64,000 bases of DNA, from assembly GCA_022113835.1 (NCBI GenBank), contig JAILWY010000006.1, positions 9,346,501-9,410,500 on the forward strand, in the 5' to 3' direction. This DNA is from Atopsyche davidsoni. Its lineage: Eukaryota; Arthropoda; Insecta; Trichoptera; Hydrobiosidae. The notes below the pieces were generated by a model that was not told the origin of the DNA, made no database searches, and saw only the letters and a list, made by a program, of their open reading frames with translations. The position numbers and the translations under genes were made by a program. Below are positions 35,461 to 46,330 of this stretch, piece by piece. The stretch's first letter is position 1. Each line of letters starts with the position of its first letter.

Positions 35461-36663
35461 CACCTTATGTTAATTTAGTAGTAAATTAATGTTTTATGTC
35501 GGAATGTATCTTGAGTTACCACGAAACGCTGAGATTCTAATGTTTTACGAGTGATCACAGTCAAGGTTCATTAGATCATTATCAACACCTGTATTTTACC
35601 TGGATAAAGCAAATATGTTATAGTCCATTTATGATGTCCATAAAACGGCCAAACGGGCAAAGTTGACATCAACAGGATTAAATATAAAAATATATATTTT
35701 ATAACAGCTTACACGTTGTTTTACAGCTGTATTTACACATCAACAAAAAAATTTATGGTATATTTATTACAAGAGGTATCGTATTCGTTAACAGATTTTC
35801 TGTTTTATAGCAAGTTATCGTCCAATAGTTTAGTGGTGAGCTCGAAGGCATGCCGACCATGTGGTCGACAAATAAAAAAAAATATGATCAAAATTAGCTA
35901 CAAACAAACTATAAGTGTAACAGGAAAATCCTGCCTTCTTTATACTGTACGAAGTACAGTAAATGCATTTGTTTGCTTTGAACGTTTTGAGTTGTTTTAT
36001 GTGCTCATTTAAATTTATGGACAATTAATGCAACAGCAAAAAAATGTGAATTAAAATACACCGTGTTTAAATGTAATTCCTATTTAAATAAAAAAATGTA
36101 AATAACTTTTTTATCTCTTGGCAATGTAATATATATTTTTAAATAAAACATTTAAAGTTATCTTTTAATAATAATAAACTCCTAAACATGAAGCGAGTCA
36201 GCCGACAATATACTTCAATAAGTATTAAGATAAGCATTCAGATAAGTCGTAGAAGTTTTGAATTAAAATAAATATTTATTTCTATAATCAATAGATAACG
36301 TACATATATATTTATTAACATTTTTCAAACGTGATAACCTCATTAGTTATAGCTACCTGTAAATTTTTAACAATATTATAAATCACTTGATTTTGATACG
36401 CTACTAAGTTACAAGCTCGGGGTGACACATTTAAAAAACCGTAGATCCTCAAGTAAGCGTCAAGCTGTTATCGTCAAATGATAAAGTTAATCTCTTACAC
36501 CTTCTTATCAGTCAACTCGGCGAACACTTCACGAGTCGTGCACAACGTAAAAACACGTTTAAATTACTGGGAAAACCAATGTTTATAACAGTTTAAATTA
36601 TTATTAAGCCTTCTACACCAGCCAAAAGTGTCCTCTTGGGCGTTAATTATTTAAGCTTGATAT
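35461..36663. other. AT-rich non-coding DNA
   Basis: No gene recognised. A 98-codon plus-strand frame (35716-36012) has no signature and a minus-strand competitor. Confidence 0.5.
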
Positions 36664-36945
36664 GTAATTGGCCGATAGTGTCCCTTTATTTTTGGCAATT
36701 TTTAGGATTTAAGTAACATAAAAGAGGACTTAAGCGCCCCACACACGTATCAACAAATTACCAGTAGTTTTTGTGAGATTTCGCAGATTCACTGGTATTT
36801 GGTTACACCATTGTTCAATTTGTTGAGCGAGAGGGAAATTTATTGTTACTTGTGTGGGGTGCATCAGTTGTGTTGCTGCGCATGATTAGGCAAAACCATA
36901 AAAAACACCCAAAATAAAAGGACGCTATGGGCTCGTTGCAAATCG
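36664..36945. mobile_element. foldback MITE, intact copy (core 36734-36862)
   Basis: The core has inverted ends: GCGCCCCACACACGTATCAA (36734) and, reading inward from 36862, GCACCCCACACAAGTAACAA, both continuing into AAATT. A weaker outer inverted pair, GGGACACTATCGGCC-like at 36664-36692 and GGACGCTATGGGCTC-like at 36914-36945, suggests a larger foldback. A second copy at 51858-52797 is interrupted by a pogo-like element. Confidence 0.75.
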
Positions 36946-37083
36946 GTTCTAAATTGTGTGAAGGCAGCTTTAAATGCGTGGCGTGTCTCTTCCGATTTTA
37001 ATGTCACATTCAGCACGTTAGGTTAGTGGGTAATATGTCGCAGTCATTCGGATCTCGGTTCACATGGCAAAGCGGGCCATGAC

Positions 37084-37227
37084 TCAGCCGGGGCTCCAGG
37101 CGAGAACACAGCTGACGGTAATGGCAACCATCGCCTGTGCGACTGCAGATGTGAAACACTGAGCCGGGTACTGCGCCGTCTCGCACAGGGGTGCGCAGCC
37201 TGGCGGAAACACCTCCTGAAAAACGCG
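37084..37227 (-). other. possible terminal exon
   Basis: On the minus strand an acceptor-like TTTTTTCAG is followed at 37227 by 47 open codons and a stop at 37084 (exactly 48 codons). The translation begins RVFQEVFPPGCAPLCETAQY and has a hydrophobic C-terminal stretch SAVAQAMVAITVSCVLAW. The segment is much richer in GC than its flanks, as exons in AT-rich insect genomes tend to be. An alternative frame over the same DNA (37010-37276) is also open, which weakens the case. No family recognised and no upstream exon found. Confidence 0.25.
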
Positions 37228-37276
37228 CTGAAAAAACATGGAAATCACCATAAAATAAACCGATTACCCAAATCAT

Positions 37277-38476
37277 ATATTAAAAAAAAAAAATTTTTTT
37301 TTAAAGTTTTTACAAACTTTATATTCGATTATCCGAACTTTATTTCTCATAAGTGATTTTTGATTTGATATTCCTTATTTTTAACAAAAAAGCTTATGAA
37401 TTGACTGTTTGATTACCCGATTTTAAATTTGCATTATTTTTGATAAAACTTTCTCGTCCTATTTGTTCGCTGATTCATTAGTCGTTTATTATTGTTTTTG
37501 TCTATTTTTCAACTATCCGAACTCTGTTGAACGGAGAGCCTTGCTTGTGCCTCCCTGACCTAATGCGACCTAGCCGCAGCTAAACATGCACGCAGAGCCT
37601 TGCTACAGAAACCGGTAAAATTATGCTTAATTGTGGAATACGACTTTTTTAATGAATATAAAGTGTTTAGCTATTCGCCAAGAGAATCTGAGACGAGTGA
37701 TGGAAGCACTGTGCAAATTTTTTCATGAATACGTACATTTTTTCAAATAGTGATCAACTTTATAAACACTTTATTGTTTCTGAAAATAAATGATTTAACT
37801 GTGTGTTGACCATATCACTGTCAGTATAATAGTATTTTATGTATGAGTAAAAGTGTAAAGACTGAATTTGTAATTCAGTGTTTGGATCAGCTGAGGTCTT
37901 GCCTCTAAAGACAACTTGTAAATATATTCGTTAACCATCTAGATTCTTCGATAACAACAAGTTTATTCAGAAGCGAAGTCATGTCCCAAGATCGTTTAAG
38001 TATTTTCATACCTAATTGCTCTGCGAACGAAAAAGGAAACCCGGGCTACTTTTCATGCCAGGTGACCAATATTAATAATAATCATATTAGTATTTTTTTT
38101 AATTGGAATGCGGCAAAACTTGATATAAATAATTGTTTCTCAGAATTTAAATAATACGTATAAGGAGTGATTATTTATTTTATAATATAATTTATTCGGC
38201 GAGCTCTAATAGAGTTCCAGGAAGGCAAATATCTTCAGAGATGACGTATGGAGATTTTCGGCGTATTAAGAATCGTGCATTAATGCAGTATTGTATCAAA
38301 GCTCTGTAAACAGTTGATTTATGGGTTTTGAATATATTTTTTTATAAATCAGGATATATTCAAACATAATTTGATTACCTTGATTGAAACATAAAAAAGT
38401 AATATGTGTCAAATTGAAAACTCACTGAAGATTCACACAAAAATAGGTTTATAGAACTGTACTTAAAATACAAGTG
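37277..38476. other. AT-rich non-coding DNA
   Basis: Nothing recognised apart from a GC-richer patch near 37530-37620. Confidence 0.5.
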
Positions 38477-38568
38477 TAAAGCCAACTTAATAAAACTAGC
38501 CCAGGATAAATATATGGACAGTGAGATGGTCACCAACATCCTCTGAGGAGAGGCTCTTGAAGAAAAAT
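38477..38568 (+). repeat. dispersed repeat family, copy 2
   Basis: The fullest of three copies: AGCCCAGGATAAATATATGG, then ACAGTGAGATGGTCACCAAC and ATCCTCTGAGGAGAGGCTCT. The other copies are at 25273-25349 and 61582-61645. Confidence 0.65.
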
Positions 38569-38666
38569 ATTATATCTTTCAGAGCTTCAGTCTATAAACG
38601 GCGATATCAAAGTGCCCAATAAAAATAGCGGAATATAGTTGCTTCCACTTATTCCACGTTCAACCG

Positions 38667-38846
38667 TTAGGCCTTTATCCTCTGGGGATCTCCAGCGAGT
38701 GAATTGAATTGATGAAGCTGGAGACCAGTCTCCAGGCCCGAGGTCCTGCAGGCCCTGTTATTACAGGCCGTACCATCAGAACGGACGACCGCTAATTTTG
38801 CCATCGGATTTGTCGACCGGGTGCTGCGAGTCTGGTGTGAGGTGTA
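38667..38846 (-). other. possible terminal exon
   Basis: On the minus strand an acceptor-like ACACCTTTTTTCAG precedes 59 open codons ending at a stop at 38667. The translation begins YTSHQTRSTRSTNPMAKLAV and ends HQFNSLAGDPQRIKA. The segment is GC-rich compared with its surroundings. It resembles no family known to me and may instead be part of a repeat. Confidence 0.2.
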
Positions 38847-39320
38847 CTGAAAAAAGGTGTTACAGAGATGCTTATCTATAATATTATGCTGTACTATATT
38901 ATAAGCTCGTTTTAGATTTGAAAATGATTCTTGAGTGTATGAAAAATTAAGCGGGTTAACTTTTAAGAATATCTGAAAAACATCGTAAGTGAGAATAAAA
39001 TGATAAGTTGCCACGATGAGACGGATTCGGTAGTAAAGATAACAAAAGGCATTAACAGCAAAGACAGGGAGGCTGATGATAGCAAAGATGGTAGCCGAAG
39101 TAGTACTTGGATAGTTAGTAAAATATATGTGGTAAATCTGAGATTAATTAATCTTATTTTATCGACATTTCATATTGTATTTATTGCCAAATTCGATCAT
39201 TGTAACTATTACCAACTTACTTATTAAACAAAATCAGCAGCAAAAACAGTACATGTATGGGTATTAGAATATATGCACACATAGAAGATGGTCAAATAAA
39301 TTCTCAGAAAAATATCATCG

Positions 39321-39393
39321 CGATTTGTGTGGGATTTGAACCCACATCCCCAGGCTTACATGGCCGGTGTACTGACCATTGTACTAACGAACC
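39321..39393 (-). tRNA. tRNA-Thr(UGU)-like sequence, probably pseudogene or SINE head
   Basis: On the minus strand the 73-nt sequence folds as a cloverleaf. Acceptor GGTTCGT pairs with ACAAATC (one mismatch), the D stem is GTAC/GTAC, and the anticodon stem CCGGC/GCCTG has one mismatch. The loop is CATGTAA with anticodon TGT, and the T stem GTGGG/CCCAC is perfect around TTCAAAT. A-box and B-box (GGGTTCAAATCC) are intact. The acceptor and anticodon mismatches suggest a tRNA pseudogene or the head of a tRNA-derived SINE. Confidence 0.5.
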
Positions 39394-42017
39394 ACATCCA
39401 TTAATCGAGAATTTCTTTTAACAATCATACTCTACATATGAACCAATGTGCCCAGGCCAACCAATATTTAGTGATTTGCAAGCACTGGACTTTTTAATCA
39501 AAGTAACAAGTGAAGTGATTTTAATCCTTTCTGGATATAATTTAAAAAATAATATTAATTTAGCCAAGACGCGCACCACCATATATGTATGTCTATTTTT
39601 TGGATTGAATGTGAATCAAGTGCGTATTTATTACCTATTACGGGTTTCTTATATTATTACTAATATGTTTAAGTTCACACATAGAAGATGTTTAAACAAA
39701 TTCTCAGAGTGTTTCTGTGTTTCTGTAGGCTGCATCATAATCATCTCTCGAATAGTATACGAAGCAGTATTGGTGTTCAATAATTTATGTTTTTAAGGGT
39801 CCAAAAATCACAGCACAGCCGATGCCAGGTTAACAAATTGCCAAAAGTCACAACATAGTCGATGCCAAAACTCTCGAAACAATGAAAAAAACCTCCTGTA
39901 AATCATAAGGAGTTATGGCTCAAAACACTTGTAAATATTCGGACCGTCTTTCCTTCCGCTGCTTTATTTTTGCTTTGTACGGCAGCAAAGTTCCGAGAGC
40001 GAATGGTAACTTATAACCCACGGTCAGTGCACTTGAGAGTTTGTTGGGGAGTTGGGTTTTACACTGGAAGGCATTACGGAGAAACTTCGGCGCAGCCTGC
40101 GACTCGTCTTTCGCAAAATAAGGCACAACGACCGAATATTTCAAAGTAAATACACTTGAATGTTTTTATATTGAATCCCGACCTGTAATAAAACACCGGT
40201 TAAGTAGTTTCAGGGTACATCATAATGTATATCTAGCCACGTCTGTCTTACTAGAGTATTTACAGTATATTTAGAACATGCATATAGATCGAAATTTTAT
40301 TAAAATGACTGTAGTTTATAATATATCCCATAAATAATATTAAATATGCACTACTGTTGAGAAGTAAACAAACGAACATTTAAAATACAATCTACTCACA
40401 ATATGTGGATACTTTTACTACTTTGGTTTTAATATCAATTTAACTAAATAAACTTGTGAATTTACAAGCTGTTAACTTATTACAATGGGTGTTCAAAAAT
40501 AATCGTTACAGTAGTTGTTTTTTTTTATTATCCTAATAAAAAAACTAAAAAAATAATTGTTACAAATTGGATATGATTTATTCCCAGTGCTTCTATTGTT
40601 AGATGATTATCGTGAGTAAATAAAATAATAAACTATACATTATATGCTTATCTAACGTATATTTTTGGTAATATCATAATACGTATCGTATATTTATAAA
40701 AGCAAATTTGACACTTGACACTAAGCTTAGAATGTGCAAAATAAAGAATGACATCATGCGAATCTCACATATAATCTGTTTTGTCTTCAAATAACCACAA
40801 ACACCGACACTGCGCGCGATTATTATTTTTTATCAATACATGTCTTGGATATACTGATTTGATTTGTAATATTCCATATTAAAGCAACAAATATAAAAAA
40901 AAATTAAAAGATTAACCAGTAAAAAAAAATATGCCTTTGAACATTCAATAATATCAAAACGTTTCTTTATATGCAAATAAATAATATTTTTGATAAAAAA
41001 AAAACAACAGTTAATTATTATAAAAGAAGTACGTGAAAGCTAAAACTTCTTATAACTCATGGAGGTAACACATAATTTAATATACGCTTTGTCATTAGCT
41101 CATAATACTTCTTTAACATCATGTGTCTTCTTCTCTACATACCATTAATGTTTTGCAAAGACAGGTAGAGATAAATTAGGAAAGATTCAGTCACAAATCT
41201 TATGCAATAAAAAAATCAACATCAAAATTTCCTTCTAACCTTGTATTGTTTTTAAATTGTATAATTTATTACAATGCCATTCGATAGTTGATTAATGTTA
41301 TTTTATTAAAACAATTTTATATTTGCTATATTGTTATCTTGTTTTTTGGTTTTACATTGAGAATTTTATAACAAAAAAATATGTTTTGAATTTTACTTTT
41401 CTTTGTTTCAGGTGAGACCTTGACTAAAACATTTCTACGTTAAGGGTAAATATATTTATCATTTTTTTAGAACCATTTAGTAGTGTTGTTTTTTAATCGT
41501 GTATATTTTGATCATCGTTATCTCAAAAATGATGCTGGCTTACATTCTGATAACTTATGATTTTGAGTATGATGATTTTTCAATTTAATCAATCATTATT
41601 TTGTAGATTTTTTACACTTAATGTTTTTAATAAAAATGTTAAACAAAGACGTCTCCAATGTAGTACTTAAATGCTTTATAAACCTAATACTTTTTATATT
41701 TCTTTCATAAAATTAGCAAGGCCCTAAAACATATGATAGGTAAAAAATATTATCGATATCAGTTGAAAAAAGGACCAGACATGATACTAAGTAAAAATTC
41801 TTTAGGCATTCAGTGCTTTATGGATTTTTGTCTTATAATATAATATAATTTTGTCGTATAAAGCCTATTTTTTATATACATATAAAAGATTATTCATTAC
41901 ATGGACAGATAGGGGTAATAATACGTCTTTTTAGCGAGTTAAGGCAGCTACAAATGCTGAAAAGGTTGGCGGCCATTTCACTGAGCATATACTCATGCTA
42001 AGCCAGTGTTCATGGTT
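39394..42017. other. non-coding DNA
   Basis: No gene recognised. GC-richer zone at about 39920-40130 with a 74-codon minus-strand frame of no known family; otherwise AT-rich. Confidence 0.5.
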
Positions 42018-42552
42018 TTCTAAGGGGAAAATAGTGTAGTGGCTCCCCGGGTTCTTCTACACCGCAGTTTTATATTAGAAGGAATATTCTGCGTATTGCT
42101 GCTGTCCAATAGCATTATTATATAATCATTTCCTCACAAAGCTCTGGTATTTAGATCTGATACTATTTCTTCAACAGGCTACAAAAACAATAGCAGAAGC
42201 CTCCCATCACCTTGACAAGGTACTTCCAGAGCACATCCCTCCACAATCATTCCAAGTCTACAACTCCATACCTTAACTCTTATATATAATAGTCAAGCTG
42301 TGGTGACGATGAAAACATGCAATTTACGTACTGATTGGAAATGTGGTTAATTTCTAAAGGAAAAATAGTGTAGTGGGTCCCCGGGTCCTTTTACATCGCA
42401 GTTTTATATTTGAAGGAAAATTCTGCGTATTGCTGCTGCCCAATAGCAATATATTAATATATAATCATTTCCTTAGAAAGCTCTGGTGTTACAGAAACAA
42501 TAGCAGGAGGCCCTCTTATCCTTCCACAATCATTCCAAGTCCACTACTCCAT
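42018..42552 (+). repeat. duplicated repeat, 334-bp period
   Basis: Copy 1 (42018-42270) and copy 2 (42352-42552) share TTTCTAA, AATAGTGTAGTGG, TCCCCGGGT, CGCAGTTTTATATT, TTCTGCGTATTGCTGCTG, AAAGCTCTGG, AACAATAGCAG and CCACAATCATTCCAAGTC. Copy 1 has an extra segment that is openly readable (ATKTIAEASHHLDKV and PEHIPPQSFQVYNSIP, then a stop), hinting at an origin from a coding element. A fragment with TAGTGGGTCC and CTTCTACACCG occurs at 61520-61547. Confidence 0.8.
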
Positions 42553-42716
42553 TACCAATTCTTTCAAAATGCACAAGTAACAGAATTTCAAGAGTGGGGA
42601 GATATCAATAGCGGTCTCTTATCATGGGTGTTTTTTGACGTGTTTTCAATTACTATTGTCAATTTACCGTTCGATTGTCGGTTGTGTCATATATATTTTA
42701 TATTTTCTGAATTTTG

Positions 42717-43187
42717 ATAGTGAAAAAGTTGACGCCCTGTGCCAGGCGCTCGAGGCTTGCACCCACGCCACGATTCTCATTTCAGCTGACTCTCATGTCA
42801 ACACGAGACCTCAGCCCGAGACATCCGACTGTTTACTTTTGTATTTACAAATCTCCGCATCATTGCGACAAAGTGTTCCGAGTTGCGTCGCGTACAGGTC
42901 GCAGGCATTAGGAAGATACGGTAAACACGGCGAGGCTCGAGAATAGGTCATTTGTCATGTTACTAAGTCGCCGCCCGCATTTTGTACACGCGTGAAACAC
43001 ACGTGTGGTATACTACCTGTGCACGCTATCACCAAAGTTGTTAAATTTATTTATGGTCCCTATCAATCAGCCTACATTATAACGGAACTCAATTTTAGAC
43101 ACTGTACAGTGAAATGTAAAAGGAAGTAAAAATACTAAAAATGTTTGGTTATAAAATTATTCAACACAGATATTCTGTACCTTTGGC
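42717..43187. other. non-coding DNA with GC-richer island
   Basis: Sequence from about 42730 to 43030 is GC-richer with overlapping short open frames (42635-42946 and 42714-42911), none with a family signature. It may be regulatory. Confidence 0.35.
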
Positions 43188-43784
43188 TTAAGGGTCTAGG
43201 TCCCATAATCGAGTTTTTTTGATCATTTTCTAGTCCGTTTTGCAAAATATCGACTGCACCAATCAAAAATATTTAAATGCAAAAAATTTGATACATCCCT
43301 TCTTCCGAACACAATATATTTTTATTTCTTATAAATTTACTATTAATATGATAAATATGTGTTTTTCCGAATAAAGTGTAGGAATTAGGAGATTCGTCCG
43401 GTACATTTTCCAAGAATCCTAAACATTTAAAAGTTTTTTTTTCAATTGGAATTAAAAGATTAAATATAAACCATGTGCGTCTTATTAATTTAAAAATTAA
43501 AAATCTTAAACAAACTTTGGTTTTGAAAAGTCGTCATTTTATCCAATTTTCAACATCTTTAAAATTTTATTTTACCCTAAAAATTGACGTTAATCAAATA
43601 ATAAAAAATAGATAAATATAATTTATAGTTTTTTCAATACTCTGTAAAAAAATCAACTTTCGATATAGAAAAATAAAGTGACAATTAAATTAATTAAATG
43701 ACACGATTTCGCCAGGTTATGGACTGATTGTGGTGTCCGGTTGGACACCAGAGGCAATTAAAAGGCTGGGAGCAACTGCCTTAA
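43188..43784 (-). mobile_element. truncated pogo/Tigger-like copy lacking both ends
   Basis: This 597-bp segment is an inverted copy of 51995-52593, collinear from TTAAGGGTCTAGG to AGCAACTGCCTTAA and similar over nearly the whole length. The terminal repeats present in the 52-kb copy are missing on both sides, so only the interior survived here. Confidence 0.85.
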
Positions 43785-44506
43785 ATGTTAATGTTATTAC
43801 ATGAAATATTCATAACGCATCCCATGTATATACTCGTTAGTATAATTTCTAATATCAAATACATGCTTCCTAGTTATATTTTGTAAACATTGTTTGGTTT
43901 AATTGATTCCATACTGTAATGCACTGGTCAAGGATGGAATTACATTTATATATTTTCGCAAAACATCCTCTTAACAATATGACAATTTTCTTGTTTAAAG
44001 ACCAATATTTTTCCAAAATATTTGCTAGATTATTTAACCAAAAAAACTGCTCATTCTGATATTGAATTCACAGCACGCTATTGATAAATATAGAGCATCT
44101 AATATTAAGGCTACTTGATTTATAGATAACTTCAATTTAATAAATTATGTGCTCGCAGGTTTACACTGTAAATAAAATTATGTTCTTAGGTGCTATACCG
44201 CGTGAAGGTTTCGTAAATCTTCCGATGTTTCGACTCGCGTGAAGTCACCTTGAAGCCGAGACATACGACCAAACAAGTAAATTCTTAAAATTAATTATAT
44301 TTAAATACATTTTGCAGTCTATTCATGTTTTGGTTTGGTTTGAATTCGTAGTAATGTTATATAAGTCGTCAAGGCGCAAAACTAGTTCTCGGTATATATA
44401 TTTTTTATAGCTATTTTTGTGATGTAATTATTTCGATTTTTTTTTATTTGAAGCGGGATTTTTCACTAGAATTTCTCAAATGTTGGTTGCGTTGCGCTGC
44501 GTGTAG

Positions 44507-44680
44507 GCAGATTTTGAATCTCGGCGCCTCTCACACCCATTTAGTTTCGCAGCTTGCAAGGACGACGTGTTCTCGTGCAAACAAACGATCGTCTATCGCG
44601 GCTCGCCAATAACCCGCTCGAGGTACGCCAATACGCGCAGGCATGCGGGCCGCGACCGAGTGTTGCCAGTGGGAAAATAA
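44507..44680 (+). other. CpG-rich open segment, possible exon
   Basis: A 58-codon stop-free stretch in an unusually GC- and CpG-rich patch. An acceptor-like TTTAGTTTCGCAG (to 44552) and a donor-like GAG-GTACGC (44620-44628) would frame a 70-nt exon at 44553-44622, reading CKDDVFSCKQTIVYRGSPIT. No start codon, family match or partner exon was found. A promoter or CpG-rich regulatory element is equally possible. Confidence 0.2.
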
Positions 44681-46272
44681 AAAAAAATCCTTGCAAACGA
44701 ATCCCCTCAATCGGGGATTTTTAAAATAAAGTTTTTTAACTCAAAACTAAAAAAAAATTTTTTTACTAATCAATAATTTTTTTATTTATATCAACAAATA
44801 TAAAAAAATACATTTTCTAATATATTTACGTAAATCACGGTTTATTCCCTACGGTACTATTTTCAATTACTAAAAATATATTATAATTTACGTGGATTTC
44901 GCAAAGAAAATAGCTCTGTTACAATAATCGACGAGACAATTTCTGCACTCAAAATAAGACCCATTAAAGATAAGCTAATTGGCTTACGTTTTATTTTTAT
45001 CCCTGTAAGCCTTACAAGCTTATTTTTATATATTGAAATTTATAGGAATTTGTTTTGTGGGCAGTAAAAAAAAGCGTTTATTTAGATGCAATTACTGCAA
45101 TACCTTGCTTGATAGGTCAAATACTTTTAAGGTTAAATATCTGACCTTAAAGGCCAATTTAATTGTATTTTATACCGTTAATGCATCGTAGTAAATGTTT
45201 GGAACAACGTAGATTTTTTCAGCGTTTACATATCCAATATTTTATATGAATTCACTTGTGGTCCCCATCTTCAAGAGCAGATATAAATCAAGATCAGATC
45301 TTACAAAACCAAAACGATGTTTTCGCAGTCATCATATCTCCACTTGGACAAGATTAATTTCTAAATATTTATTTTAACTTTGATTTATGAAATGGCTGAA
45401 TTTATGAAATTATGTAAGTGCATCATTATGTAAACATTAACTTTAATAAATTCATAAGACTTTCGAAACGTCGCGACGGTTTTCTATTCGACGAAAAATG
45501 AGTATGCAAGATTCTACGAGCTAATGCATTCCAAATAGATTATATAAATATACCCAAAATGTTGTTACTCCATTCACAGATGAAAATTCTCCGAAATAAT
45601 TTGCATAATTTTGAGTTTATGCTAAAATACGGCTCGATTTCTTTGTAGCAAACAGCGAATATAATCATTTCATCTAAAGCATGTCTTTTATTGATCTGCA
45701 TACATTTTTTTATATGGTGCTCACACCCATGCATTAACATTAACAGTATTGCGATTATTTTTTTCATTAATCGATTCCTGTTCATGCGTCGCATGACTAA
45801 TCAGATTTAAAGTTTTTATGATAAATTATTGTAAGAGGTTTATTTAATTCCCCAATTAAAATCGGTTAGCTGTACATGTAACAGTTTTATTAATAAACTC
45901 GGAGAGTAATTAAGTTATTCTCGATGTTCTTGACTTAAGTGGTCTGTTAGATTAGAAATTTATGCGTAGATAAATTTTAAGCTTTTAATACCTCGTCAGG
46001 CGAATAAGATGAGATTTACTTAACTGTCGCGTATATTTATTAGTACGGTATATTTAACCATATTTTCAAGGAGTTAAGGATCAAGCCATAGAGGTTTAAG
46101 CTCACATTTTTTTGTTTAATGATTTATTTCTCCTTTTAGCATTATAATTAAACCAACTACTTGTTTAAATCATTCTAAACCTTTTGGTGTTTAAAAAGTG
46201 ATTAATTGTTATTTCTAGTATATTTGTACAGTGACTTTAGATTTAATGGTTCAAATTCTTGCTTACTAACAG
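44681..46272. other. AT-rich non-coding DNA
   Basis: Nothing recognised. The inverted pair AATCCCC/GGGGATT lies at 44700-44719. Confidence 0.5.
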
Positions 46273-46330
46273 TGCCACGATGGTTTAATTGGATACAGTG
46301 CAATGCTGTGATATTCAGGTGTGAATTAGA
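46273..46330 (+). repeat. degenerate tRNA-like head
   Basis: GCCACGATGGTTTAATTGGA resembles an A-box tRNA half and is followed by GTGCAATGCTGTGATATTCAGG. No good B-box remains. It may be a worn SINE head related to 56652 and 62137. Confidence 0.3.
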
